Origin: Speluncibacter jeojiensis
Lineage (GTDB): Bacteria; Actinomycetota; Actinomycetes; Mycobacteriales; Mycobacteriaceae
Direction: 5' to 3'
Length of the DNA stretch: 64,000 bases
Assembly: GCF_029589495.1 (NCBI RefSeq)
Contig: NZ_JAAIVF010000002.1
Location: 248,001 to 312,000 of the forward strand
The notes under the pieces: generated by a model
Seen by the model: only the letters and a program-made list of their open reading frames with translations
The model's database searches: none
Told to the model about the DNA's origin: nothing
Position numbers and translations under genes: made by a program
Shown: positions 16,960 to 25,694 of the stretch, piece after piece
How positions within the stretch are numbered: position 1 is the first letter of the stretch
Layout of the letters: each line of letters begins with the position of its first letter

Positions 16960-17340
16960 CTACCCCTGGCGCTGCGCGGCGAGTTCCTCGACGAGAATCG
17001 GAACGCCGATGTTGCAGGAATGGATTCCGACGACGGTGGCCAGCTTGAGCACCTCGAGGATTTCCTCCGCGGTGACGCCCAGCTCGAGTGCCGCCCGGAT
17101 GTGCCGACGCACACCCGGTGCGTACATGTGGGTACAGGAGGCGTCGACCGCGATGCACAGCAATTCGATGGTCTTCGGCGAGAGGACACCGCTGCGCCAC
17201 GATTGGGTTGCCGTCGCCAGGTACTGCTCGGTCCACTCCGGATCCATCTCCGCGAGCCCGTCCCACAGCGAGTTCCATGAACCTGCAGCACGCATCGTGT
17301 CCACCAGCGTGTCGCGGTGGTTGTCACCGGTTCCAGTCAT
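16960..17340 (-). CDS. Carboxymuconolactone decarboxylase (AhpD-like) family protein
   Basis: 126 residues. The CMD domain is clear: LSPKTIELLCIAVDASCTHM, GVRRHIRAALELGVTAEEIL and VLKLATVVGIHSCNIG. Cysteines are present at LLCIAVDASC and HSCN, but the CxxC of AhpD peroxidases is not, so a decarboxylase or structural role is as likely as redox chemistry. It follows the AMP-ligase gene by 25 bp in the same operon. These proteins often accompany aromatic or beta-keto-acid catabolism; its job here is not defined. Confidence 0.8.
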   Translation of the reverse strand: MTGTGDNHRDTLVDTMRAAGSWNSLWDGLAEMDPEWTEQYLATATQSWRSGVLSPKTIELLCIAVDASCTHMYAPGVRRHIRAALELGVTAEEILEVLKLATVVGIHSCNIGVPILVEELAAQRQG

Positions 17341-17365
17341 CGTCCCACTCCTTACAAACCCAGTC

Positions 17366-18925
17366 TTATGCTGTCTCCCTTGCCAATTCGCGCTTCAGAA
17401 TCTTCCCTGTCGCGGTCATCGGAAGGGTCGTGGTGAACTCGATCGTGCGCGGGTACTTGTAGCCCGCCATCTGCTTACGGCACCAGTCGATCAGCTCGTC
17501 CTCGGTGAGCTGTGCGTTCTGCCGGAGAATGACAAAAGCCTTGATCTCCTCGCCATGACTTTCGTCGGGCACACCGACCACAGCGACGAGCGAGACGGCT
17601 TCGTGAGTCAGCAACACTTCCTCGACTTCGCGCGGATAGACGTTGAATCCGCCACGGACGATCATGTCCTTGGCCCGGTCCACGATGTAGTAGAAGCCGT
17701 CCTCGTCGACTCGGGCGAGGTCTCCGGTGCGAAGCCACCCGTCGCGCAGCACCTCCGCGGTGGCATCGGGACGGTTGTGATAGCCCTTCATCACGTTGTG
17801 GCCGCGTAGTACGAGCTCCCCGACCTGGCCCACCAGGTCGATTGTATTGCCCTGCTTGTCAACGAGTTTGGCATCGATGCCCCAGACCGGGATACCGATG
17901 GAGCCAGGGCGTGAGGGCCGCTCTGGGTCGCTGAAGACGGCCAGCGGCGAGGTTTCGGAGAGCCCGTATCCTTCGAGGATCTGGACGCCGAACCTCTCTG
18001 CGAACCGAGTGTGGATCTCCACCGGAAGTGCGGCCCCTCCGGAAATGGCTCGCCGCAGCGTGCGGGCGATCCACTCTGCCTCGACGACGTCGTCGACGGC
18101 ACCCAGCAGCGCCCAGTACATCGTCGGCACACCCGCGAACACCGTAATGCTCTCGTCGATCATCAGCCGTAGCGCCGACTTCGCATCGAAGCGAGCCATC
18201 ATCACCAGAGTCGCTCCAACGGACAGCCCGGCGTTCATGGTCACTGTCTGGCCGAAGGAGTGGAACAGCGGCAGGGTGAGCAGGTAGGTGTCGTGGCGGA
18301 CAGGGTTGCTGTCGAAGAGCCGATTGGCTGTCAGCGCATTGAGCACCATGTTCGCGTGGGTGAGTTCCGCACCCTTGGGATATCCGGTGGTGCCGCTCGT
18401 GTAGAGGATGACAGCGACTTCGTCGGGGCCGCGCACCGCGGACTCGAAGCGGTCGGGAAGGTCCTCGAGCGCTGCGGCGAGATCCTGTGCCCGGGCGGCC
18501 GTTGAGACGGCGGAATCGGCCGGGAGGAGAAAGAACTCACGGCACCCGGTGGCTTGTTCATACGCATCTCGCCCGTACTCGCCGATCGGGAGGTCCTCGG
18601 TGCCCTCGAAGCAGAAGTAGGCCTTGGCTTCCGAATCCTTCAGGTGGTAGGCGATTTCGCGCGCCTTGAGCAGGATGTTGAGCGGCACGACGACGGCGCC
18701 GGCCTTGAGGATTCCGTAGTAGATGATGGGGAATTCCGGAAGATTCGGGCAGGAGAGCGCGACCTTGTCGCCAGGTTCGACGCCCCGCGAGGCGAGGAGG
18801 TTCGCGACCTGGTTCGACCGCGCGTCGAGTTGCGCATAGGTCAGCCGTCGCTCACCGTGCACCACGGCGATCTGATCGGGATACCTGCGGACGGAATCTT
18901 CCAGCAGCACTGACAGGTTGAGCAC
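17366..18925 (-). CDS. AMP-dependent acyl-CoA ligase (FadD-like)
   Basis: About 519 residues from a GTG at 18925. ANL-family motifs are intact: VILYTSGTTGYPKGAEL (P-loop-like), EGYGLSETSP, WLRTGDLARVDEDGFYYIVDR with the hinge after it, and TATGKILKREL holding the catalytic lysine. It would activate a carboxylic acid to its CoA thioester through an acyl-AMP. It lies 35 bp after the CoA-transferase beta gene and before the CMD gene in one direction. The rest of the long frame upstream of 18925 shadows the CoA-transferase gene. Substrate chain length unknown. Confidence 0.88.
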   Translation of the reverse strand: MLNLSVLLEDSVRRYPDQIAVVHGERRLTYAQLDARSNQVANLLASRGVEPGDKVALSCPNLPEFPIIYYGILKAGAVVVPLNILLKAREIAYHLKDSEAKAYFCFEGTEDLPIGEYGRDAYEQATGCREFFLLPADSAVSTAARAQDLAAALEDLPDRFESAVRGPDEVAVILYTSGTTGYPKGAELTHANMVLNALTANRLFDSNPVRHDTYLLTLPLFHSFGQTVTMNAGLSVGATLVMMARFDAKSALRLMIDESITVFAGVPTMYWALLGAVDDVVEAEWIARTLRRAISGGAALPVEIHTRFAERFGVQILEGYGLSETSPLAVFSDPERPSRPGSIGIPVWGIDAKLVDKQGNTIDLVGQVGELVLRGHNVMKGYHNRPDATAEVLRDGWLRTGDLARVDEDGFYYIVDRAKDMIVRGGFNVYPREVEEVLLTHEAVSLVAVVGVPDESHGEEIKAFVILRQNAQLTEDELIDWCRKQMAGYKYPRTIEFTTTLPMTATGKILKRELARETA

Positions 18926-18960
18926 GTTGAACTCGTCTTTCGTCGTGTGATCGCGAGTGG

Positions 18961-19611
18961 CTATGCCAGCGACGCGTCGGTTGCGGACCGGACCTGCGCG
19001 GCGTCCACGCCCGGTGCGCATTCGCGCAGAACCAGTCCGGACTCGGTGACGTCGATGACGCCGAGGTTGGTGATGATCCGGTTCACCACCTGCTGCCCGG
19101 TGAGCGGCAACGTGCATTCCCGAAGAATCTTCGAGCCGCCGGACCGGTCGGTGTGCTCCATGAGGACGATGACGCGGCGGGCGCCGTGGACGAGGTCCAT
19201 CGCCCCGCCCATACCCTTGACCATCGCCCCGGGAACCATCCAGTTGGCCAGGTCTCCGGCCTCGGAGACCTGCATGCCACCGAGGACAGCGACGTCGATG
19301 TGTCCGCCTCGGATCATTCCGAAGCTGGTACTCGAGTCGAAGAACGAGGCGCCCGGGTTGACGGTGACGGTCTCCTTGCCGGCGTTGATGAGATCCGCGT
19401 CGACGAGGTCCTCGATCGGGTAGGGACCGGTTCCGAGGATCCCGTTCTCGCTGTGCAGCGTGACCGCCACATCGTCGGCCAGATGGTTGGGGATCAGCGT
19501 CGGCAGCCCGATACCCAGGTTGACGTACTGTCCCGGACAGAGTTCGGCGGCGGCCCTCGCAGCCATCTGCTGCCGTGTCCAGCCGACAGTCTCGACAATG
19601 GTCGTGGTCAT
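18961..19611 (-). CDS. 3-oxoacid CoA-transferase subunit B
   Basis: 216 residues of the class I CoA-transferase beta subunit. [17 protein letters not shown] and HSENGILG are present; the Glu in SENG is the residue that forms the covalent glutamyl-CoA intermediate. [14 protein letters not shown] and [14 protein letters not shown] are also typical. The ATG at 19611 overlaps the alpha subunit stop (ATGA). With the alpha subunit it should transfer CoA from succinyl-CoA to a 3-oxoacid, best explained here as acetoacetate released by the BKACE enzyme encoded nearby. Confidence 0.92.
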   Translation of the reverse strand: MTTTIVETVGWTRQQMAARAAAELCPGQYVNLGIGLPTLIPNHLADDVAVTLHSENGILGTGPYPIEDLVDADLINAGKETVTVNPGASFFDSSTSFGMIRGGHIDVAVLGGMQVSEAGDLANWMVPGAMVKGMGGAMDLVHGARRVIVLMEHTDRSGGSKILRECTLPLTGQQVVNRIITNLGVIDVTESGLVLRECAPGVDAAQVRSATDASLA

Positions 19612-20384
19612 GCGGCCGTCTCCTTCGCCGTCGCGGTCGTACGCCTTTCGATCTGTTTTTTCTGCTTCCCGGTGTGCACGATGCGATCGACGAATATCCC
19701 GGGCAGGTGGACCTGGGCGGGATCCAGTTCGCCCGGCTCCACCAAGTTCTCGACCTGCGCGATGCAGATCCGGCCGGCCATCGCGGCCAACGGGTTGAAG
19801 TTCATCGCGGCCTTGTTGAACACCAGGTTGCCCTCGGTGTCGCCGGCGTGGGCGTGGACCAGCGCGAAGTCGGCGGTGATTGCGCGTTCGAGCACGTAAC
19901 GACGGTCTGCCCACACTCCGTCGAACTCGCGGACCTCCTTTCGCGGCGACGCCACAGCGACCGTTCCGTCACTGCCGTAGCGCCACGGGAGCCCGCCCTC
20001 GGAGATGAGGGTGCCGACCCCCGTGGGCGTGAAGAACGCCGGGATGCCGGCGCCCCCGGCGCGCAGCTTCTCAGCGAGGGTGCCCTGCGGCGTCAACTCC
20101 ACCTCGAGCTCTCCGGACAGGTACTGACGGGCGAACTCTGCGTTCTCCCCCACGTACGACGCCGTCACCCGTCGTATCCTTCTCTTGGCCAACAGGATTC
20201 CGAGCCCGTGCCCGTCGGTTCCGCAGTTGTTGGAGAACACCTCGAGGTCGGTGGCATCCCCATCGGCGATTGCCGCGATCAACACATCGGGGATTCCGCA
20301 CAGCCCGAACCCGCCCACCGCAAGTGAGGCGCCCGATGCGATGTCTGCCACGGCCTCGTCTGCGAAGCCACACACCTTGGTCAC
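19608..20384 (-). CDS. 3-oxoacid CoA-transferase subunit A
   Basis: 258 residues, slightly longer than usual. [19 protein letters not shown] is the alpha-subunit glycine-rich CoA site, followed by [38 protein letters not shown] (in two parts) and [13 protein letters not shown] near the C-terminus. Translationally coupled at both ends: it overlaps the hydrolase stop upstream and the beta start downstream by four bases. It supplies half of the heteromeric transferase. Confidence 0.92.
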   Translation of the reverse strand: MTKVCGFADEAVADIASGASLAVGGFGLCGIPDVLIAAIADGDATDLEVFSNNCGTDGHGLGILLAKRRIRRVTASYVGENAEFARQYLSGELEVELTPQGTLAEKLRAGGAGIPAFFTPTGVGTLISEGGLPWRYGSDGTVAVASPRKEVREFDGVWADRRYVLERAITADFALVHAHAGDTEGNLVFNKAAMNFNPLAAMAGRICIAQVENLVEPGELDPAQVHLPGIFVDRIVHTGKQKKQIERRTTATAKETAA

Positions 20385-20968
20385 GACGCGATCTCCCCGC
20401 GTGCACCGACCAGCTCCGCAACGAGCTCTTCGGCCTGTGGCCAGTACCCGTAGCCGGAGGCCGGATTGAGATGCCCGACCTCACCGAGATCGACCAGACG
20501 GCTGCCCCACGCCTCGGCCATTCCCGTCACGCGCCGGAAGCCGGCGAGTGGATCGTTGGTGCTGGCCGCCACGATGCTCGGGAACGGTAGGCGGCGCCGG
20601 GGAATGGGGTTCCACGCGCCCGCTTCGATCTCGTCGAAGCTCGGGTGTCCCTCTGGCAGCGGAAGTTCCATGTCGGGCGGAGTCGCCAGCAGCGCACCGC
20701 GCACCTGCCGGGTCGGCCGCTGCGCCCAGTGGACGGTGGTGATCACGCCGGCGCTGTGCGCGACCAACACGATCGGTCCGTCGATCGAGGTGATGACCTC
20801 GTCGAGCGCAGCGACTCGTGCGGCGCGACTGAGCCGGTCACGCTCGAGCGGAGGTACCGTCCGCACGTTGTCGAGGCGGTCGGCGAGCAGGGTCTGCCAG
20901 TGTTCGGCGACGTGATCGCGCAGTCCGGGCACGATCACCACGGTCGGCGAAGTCGAAGCGGTGGTCAT
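20381..20968 (-). CDS. RBBP9/YdeN-family alpha/beta hydrolase
   Basis: About 195 residues. VVIVPGLRDHVAEHWQ opens the fold; VLVAHSAGVITTVHW gives the nucleophile elbow (AHSAG variant), GALLATPPDME follows, and a C-terminal VGHLNPASGYG supplies the histidine. These features match the RBBP9/YdeN serine hydrolases, whose substrates are mostly unknown. An ATG at 20968 with AAGGA upstream is taken as start. It overlaps the CoA-transferase alpha gene by four bases, so it belongs to the same message; it might open a lactone or ester intermediate. Confidence 0.85.
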   Translation of the reverse strand: MTTASTSPTVVIVPGLRDHVAEHWQTLLADRLDNVRTVPPLERDRLSRAARVAALDEVITSIDGPIVLVAHSAGVITTVHWAQRPTRQVRGALLATPPDMELPLPEGHPSFDEIEAGAWNPIPRRRLPFPSIVAASTNDPLAGFRRVTGMAEAWGSRLVDLGEVGHLNPASGYGYWPQAEELVAELVGARGEIAS

Positions 20969-20999
20969 TCTCAATTCCTTGCTTTTGATCGAAGGTTGT

Positions 21000-22331
21000 T
21001 CATCGAAGGCTGTACGCCGCGGACTCGTTGAGGGCGTTGAATCGGCGCACGCCGGCGGGATAGAGGCGCTTGCCGATGACGAGCGCGACGATCGCGGCCA
21101 CGTACGTCAGCGGGGCGAGCTCCAATGCCCTCAGCAGCCCGAAGTGGTCGGCGAGGATTCCGACGACGAAGGGGCCGAGCGCCAGCCCGAGCAGATTGTT
21201 GGCCACCGTGAGAGTCCCCATCGCGGAAGCTCGCACCGTGGTGTGGGTGAGATTGGCGACCATCGCGGCGGTGGGCCCGGATGAGCCGGCGGAGAAGAAC
21301 GCGCCCAACCCGATGAGCACCATCGAGAGCGCCCCGGATGCCAGCCAGAAGCCGACGGGCAGGCAAACCAGCGAGATCGCGCAGAACACCACCGCCGTGG
21401 TCCACTTTCGCGACATGTCGGCCCGACCGATGCGGTCGGTGATGATGCCGCAGACCACCATGCCACTGCCTACGAGCAAGACGAAGATTGCGGCGACGCC
21501 GGCCGCCTTCGCCGTACCGAGGTGGTGGTAGCGGTTGAAGTAGCTCGGCATCCAGGCGAGCAGCACGGCCGCGGTGAACATCTGCAGACCGCCGCCGATG
21601 TAGGCACACAGGACCGAGGGGTTTGTGTACAGACTTGACAGGGGTGCTCGGAGCCTGCGGGGGGCGTCGACGCAAGCGGCGGAGGGCTGATTCTGGTCGA
21701 CTGCATACCGGGCCAGCCTGCGCTCGTTGACAACTGCGCGGAACAGTGCGACGAGGATCAGGCCGAAGACCGCCATGGCCGCGAACGACCACCGCCAGCC
21801 GAGGTGCACGGCGAGCAGCCCGCCGAGAGCGACGCCGACCACCGAGCCGAATGATCCGCCGGCCATGAAGGAGGCGCCCATGGCGGCATGCACGCGGGGT
21901 GCGAAAACACTCAAGACCACCGCGATGCCGACGCTACCGTATGCAGCCTCACCGACACCGACAAGGAACCGCGCCCACAACATCTGGTCGAAACTTGCGG
22001 CCACGGCGCAGGCCAGAGTCGCCAGGCTCCACAACACCGCCATCAGGGTCAGGCTTCGCACGCGACCCCACCGGTCCGCGACCAGCGACAGCGGCAGGGT
22101 GAGCAGGCCGACCATCAACGCCACGATGCTGTTCAGGGACGCGAGATGCGAGTCTGACAACGACCATTCGGATTTGAGAATTGGGAACACGGCGCTGAGC
22201 ACCTGCCGAGACATGTAGTCCGACAGCAACAACGCGAAGGTCAGTGCGAACACGAGCCAGGGATAGAGCCTGGACTTCCGTGATCGGGTGGACGGCATGC
22301 GGTTTGCGTCCACGGTAACGTGCATTGCCAC
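21000..22331 (-). CDS. MFS transporter
   Basis: 443 residues with twelve predicted membrane segments. LLLSDYMSRQVLSAVFPILK in the first segment is the organic-acid/aromatic symporter-like pattern, and LVADRWGRVRSL is the MFS loop 2-3 motif. The GTG at 22331 has GAGGAG five bases upstream; an ATG two codons later is possible. It lies between BKACE and hydrolase genes and probably imports the substrate for this cluster. Confidence 0.87.
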   Translation of the reverse strand: MAMHVTVDANRMPSTRSRKSRLYPWLVFALTFALLLSDYMSRQVLSAVFPILKSEWSLSDSHLASLNSIVALMVGLLTLPLSLVADRWGRVRSLTLMAVLWSLATLACAVAASFDQMLWARFLVGVGEAAYGSVGIAVVLSVFAPRVHAAMGASFMAGGSFGSVVGVALGGLLAVHLGWRWSFAAMAVFGLILVALFRAVVNERRLARYAVDQNQPSAACVDAPRRLRAPLSSLYTNPSVLCAYIGGGLQMFTAAVLLAWMPSYFNRYHHLGTAKAAGVAAIFVLLVGSGMVVCGIITDRIGRADMSRKWTTAVVFCAISLVCLPVGFWLASGALSMVLIGLGAFFSAGSSGPTAAMVANLTHTTVRASAMGTLTVANNLLGLALGPFVVGILADHFGLLRALELAPLTYVAAIVALVIGKRLYPAGVRRFNALNESAAYSLR

Positions 22332-22441
22332 GGTGTCTCCTCGTAGGTGGCGGACTGACGACGATCGACCCGATGGGCCGGCGGGATGGGGCGGGCCGGG
22401 ACGCGCGATGGGGTCGCGTCCCGGCCCGGGTAGGGAGACGA

Positions 22442-23494
22442 TCAGGCGTGCTGGGTGAAGCCGACCTGGCCGGGCTTACGGTTCGGCGCGTAGCCGAGCT
22501 TGGCCAACGTCTCGTCGGCGTCGGCATAGGTGGTGCCGATCCGATAGATGTCGCGGGCCTCCTTGCCGGTCGCGACCTCGCGGCCGAGTTCGCCGGCGAT
22601 CCGCACGAGCTGCTGAATCTGCTGAACCGAGGTGAACTTCTGGCCCTTACGGCCCCAGATGGTGTCCTCGTTGCCGCAGCGGGTGTGCAGACCCATCGCG
22701 ATGGCCATCGCGTTGACGGGGAGCACGCTGCGCATGAGCGTCTCGAGGGTCAGGCACGCGCCGTCAGGAACACGCTGGATGAAGTTCATGATGTTGTACG
22801 GGTTCGGTCCGTCGAAGCCGCCGCCGATGCCGACCCAGGTCAGATTCAGCGGGCCTGTGTAGACGCCGCGGCGGATGAGTCGCTCGACGGTCTCGAGCTG
22901 CGGGATCGACGAAAGCTGGAAGTGCGGCTGGATTCCCGCGGCCTGCAGCCTGCGCAGGTGCTCGGCGACCCACTCCGGACCCGCGGGCACGGTCATCTCC
23001 CGATATGCCGCCGCAAGTTCCGGCCGTTCCATCGACGTGCCGGCGATGTCGTCGGCGGTCATCAGCTCCATGATGTTCATCTGGCTGGTGTTGATCGCGA
23101 TGGTGACCTGGTCGGGCTTCGGGTCGAGCTCGGCGAGCATGTGCCGGGTGTCATCGGAGAGCCATTTGGCATCCGCGCCTTCACCTTCCGGTGCAAACGA
23201 GATCGAACCACCGACCTGCAAGATCATGTCCGGGACGGCTTCCCGCAACCCGGCGAGGAGCTCGTTGAACTTCGACAGGCGCTTGCTGCCCTTGCCGTCG
23301 AGCTCGCGGACGTGGATGTGCAGCACGGTCGCGCCAGCCTCGTAGCAGTCGACCGCCTGCTGCACGTGCTGCTCCATCGTCAGCGGCAGGTCCTCGCGGA
23401 AGTCGTCCGGCTCCCACTCGGGGCCGTAGGGCGCACAGGTGATGACCAGCTTGTCCTGGGTCTCGGGGAAGAGCGCGTCGTCATGGAAATGCAT
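22442..23494 (-). CDS. BKACE family beta-keto acid cleavage enzyme (DUF849)
   Basis: 350 residues. KLVITCAPYGPEWEP, GATVLHIHVRELDGKGS and GLHTRCGNEDTIWG are the conserved active-site and zinc-ligand regions (HIH, and the Glu of GNED) of the BKACE/3-keto-5-aminohexanoate cleavage family. These TIM-barrel enzymes condense a beta-keto acid with acetyl-CoA and release acetoacetate plus a shortened acyl-CoA. The neighbouring 3-oxoacid CoA-transferase could activate that acetoacetate. The keto-acid substrate is not predictable; the family is known for uncharacterised specificities. Confidence 0.88.
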   Translation of the reverse strand: MHFHDDALFPETQDKLVITCAPYGPEWEPDDFREDLPLTMEQHVQQAVDCYEAGATVLHIHVRELDGKGSKRLSKFNELLAGLREAVPDMILQVGGSISFAPEGEGADAKWLSDDTRHMLAELDPKPDQVTIAINTSQMNIMELMTADDIAGTSMERPELAAAYREMTVPAGPEWVAEHLRRLQAAGIQPHFQLSSIPQLETVERLIRRGVYTGPLNLTWVGIGGGFDGPNPYNIMNFIQRVPDGACLTLETLMRSVLPVNAMAIAMGLHTRCGNEDTIWGRKGQKFTSVQQIQQLVRIAGELGREVATGKEARDIYRIGTTYADADETLAKLGYAPNRKPGQVGFTQHA

Positions 23495-23542
23495 TGTCTT
23501 ACTCCACTTCTGAGGTGAGGTGTTGGATGAACAAGGAAGGGC

Positions 23543-24445
23543 TCAGAATGGGCGGTCGCCGATGATGCCGGCCCGTTCCATCTTTCGGACCGCCGGCCAG
23601 TAGTCCTGGACCGCGTAGTGCTGCGTGGAGCGGTTGTCCCAGATCGCCACACTGTTCTCCGACCAGCGCCAGCGCACCTGATAGTCGGGAATCGAGGCCT
23701 GACTGATCAGATGGTTCAGCAGGTTCGAGGCGCCGGGCGCGAAGTCGATTCCATGGCGCACGTTCTCATCAGTGTGGTAGTTGACGAAATGCGTGGTGAA
23801 GGAGTTGACGAACAGAACCTTCTCGCCGGTCTCAGGGTGAGTGCGCACCACCGGGTGCTCGGCGTCGGGATAGGTCTCCTTGAGCGCGTGGCGATCTTGG
23901 ATCGGCAGCCGGGCACCGAAGGTGGCCTCGATGCTGTGCCGGGCCCGCAGACCGTCGATCTGGTCCTTGACCTTCTGAGGGAGATTCGCGTACGCAGCCG
24001 CCATGTTCACCCAGATCGTGTCGCCACCGATCGGCGGTGCCTCGACGCAACGCAGTATCGCGCCCATCGGCGGGGTCTCGCGCCAGGTGCCGTCGCAGTG
24101 GAAGGCGTTCTCGAAGTGCTCCGGCGCACTATCGAGATCTTTGTAGATCCGCACCAGCCCCGGATACTCGGGATCACTGCCGAGCCTCGGGTGATCCTCC
24201 AGCGGCCCGAACCGCTCGGCGAGGGCCACGTGTTGGGCCTGGCTCATGTCCTGATCCCGCAGGAAGAGGACCTTGTACTTCAGCAACAGCGACTTCAGCT
24301 CCGCGAACAGCGCATCGTCACGCGAAACCTCACCGAGGTCAACGCCGAACAGTTCCGCACCGATGTTGCAGGTCAGTGGTTGCGCCCTCATCGGCGATCG
24401 AAACGTGGAGGGCCGATCCGAGGCGGTGTAAGTGGTCGTACTCAT
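23543..24445 (-). CDS. TauD/TfdA family Fe(II)/2-oxoglutarate dioxygenase
   Basis: 300 residues. The metal-binding HxD is in AFHCDGTWRE and the distal His in NRSTQHYAVQDYW; the Arg for 2-oxoglutarate is expected in the following RKMERAGI. Members hydroxylate taurine, alkyl sulfates, phenoxyacetates or carnitine-like compounds next to a carboxylate or sulfonate. It sits between the quinone oxidoreductase and BKACE genes, so it probably performs an early oxidation of the cluster substrate. Length and motifs are normal for the family. Confidence 0.9.
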   Translation of the reverse strand: MSTTTYTASDRPSTFRSPMRAQPLTCNIGAELFGVDLGEVSRDDALFAELKSLLLKYKVLFLRDQDMSQAQHVALAERFGPLEDHPRLGSDPEYPGLVRIYKDLDSAPEHFENAFHCDGTWRETPPMGAILRCVEAPPIGGDTIWVNMAAAYANLPQKVKDQIDGLRARHSIEATFGARLPIQDRHALKETYPDAEHPVVRTHPETGEKVLFVNSFTTHFVNYHTDENVRHGIDFAPGASNLLNHLISQASIPDYQVRWRWSENSVAIWDNRSTQHYAVQDYWPAVRKMERAGIIGDRPF

Positions 24446-24478
24446 TGCGCTCCCCTATCGTGACAAGATTTCCGAACT

Positions 24479-25453
24479 TCAAACCGAGAAGACCGAGGAG
24501 CCGACACTGCGGCCGGATTCCAGGTCACGATGGGCCTGCACCGAGTCCGCGAGCTCGTACCGCTGGTTGATCTGGATGCGGATGCGCCCGGATCCCACGT
24601 GATCGAACAGCTCGCCGGACAGTTCTGCACGCTCGGCTGGGTCGGCGATGTAATCAGCCAGGGCCGGTCGGGTGACGAACAGCGAGCCCTTCACGGCGAG
24701 CTGCATGGCGTTGATCGGCGGGATCGGTCCGGACGCGGTTCCGAAGCACACGAGCAGCCCGCGTCGCGAGAGGCAGTCCAGTGAGGTCTCATAGGTCGTC
24801 GCCCCGATGCTGTCGTACACGACGGGGACGCCCTCGCCGTCCGTCAGCTCACGGACGCGGGCGGCCACATCCTCGTGGCGGTACAGGATGACCTCGTCGC
24901 AACCGTATGCGCGAGCGGTCTCGGCCTTCTGCTCGGTCGAGACCGTGCCGATCACCTTGACACCCAACAGCTTTGCCCACTGGCAGAAGATCAGTCCCAC
25001 GCCACCGGCCGCGGCGTGCAGCAGCACGGTGTCGCCGGCCCTCAGCGGATGGATGCGTCGCAGCAGATAGGAGGTGGTCAGCCCGCGCATCGTCATCGCC
25101 GCGGCGGTGTCGAAGGGGATGTTCTCCGGCAGCTTGATCAACGACTCGATGGGCATCACGCGCTCGGTGCTGTAGGCGCCCAGGGGGCTGCCGGTGTAGG
25201 TGACCCGGTCGCCCTCCGCGAACTCTGAGACCCCCGGTCCGACCGCCTCGACGATCCCGGCGCCCTCGACGCCCATGCCGGCCGGCAACGGGGCCGGATA
25301 CATTCCGGTGCGGAAGTAGGTGTCCGCAAAGTTCAGGCCGACCGCCTCGTGACGGACCCTGACCTCGCCCGGGCCGGGGGCGCCGACCTCGACGGACTCC
25401 CAGCGCATGACCTCCGGACCGCCGGGTTCATAGAAGCGGATGGCGTGTGCCAC
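24479..25453 (-). CDS. Quinone oxidoreductase (zeta-crystallin-like, MDR family)
   Basis: About 324 residues from a GTG at 25453 with GAGGAG six bases upstream. HEAVGLNFADTYFRTGMYP and GMGVEGAGIVEAVGPGV are the N-terminal MDR signature without the zinc-ligand pattern, and VLLHAAAGGVGLIFCQWAKLLG is the NADPH-binding site. It reduces quinones or enones with NADPH. It is the first gene of the long minus-strand cluster and is divergent from the AraC regulator at 25695. Role in the pathway is unclear: it could reduce an enone intermediate. Confidence 0.88.
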   Translation of the reverse strand: MAHAIRFYEPGGPEVMRWESVEVGAPGPGEVRVRHEAVGLNFADTYFRTGMYPAPLPAGMGVEGAGIVEAVGPGVSEFAEGDRVTYTGSPLGAYSTERVMPIESLIKLPENIPFDTAAAMTMRGLTTSYLLRRIHPLRAGDTVLLHAAAGGVGLIFCQWAKLLGVKVIGTVSTEQKAETARAYGCDEVILYRHEDVAARVRELTDGEGVPVVYDSIGATTYETSLDCLSRRGLLVCFGTASGPIPPINAMQLAVKGSLFVTRPALADYIADPAERAELSGELFDHVGSGRIRIQINQRYELADSVQAHRDLESGRSVGSSVFSV

Positions 25454-25652
25454 TGTGATCTCCTCGTGTTCTGAACAGGTGCGGCACCGCGTGGCACGCA
25501 CCTGGGTGAATTCCGTTGCTGTCGTGTTGCTTTGCCACCGTGCGGGTGGCGGCGCCGATCGGCCGGACGCTCTTCGCTCCCTCGCCCTGTAGGACTCTCG
25601 GGATGTGATGCAGGCAACAGTAAGTGACGCGGACCACGTATGCTTATCCTTA

Positions 25653-25682
25653 CGGGACACCTCAGATGTCATTTCGGGACAC
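25653..25682. promoter_or_regulatory. Direct repeats CGGGACAC, 22-bp period
   Basis: CGGGACAC occurs at 25653-25660 and again at 25675-25682, two helical turns apart, in the 241-bp gap between the quinone oxidoreductase and AraC genes. Direct repeats at this spacing are typical AraC-family operators. The second copy abuts the ribosome site of the AraC gene, suggesting autoregulation. Confidence 0.45.
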
Positions 25683-25694
25683 AGGAGAGACGCC

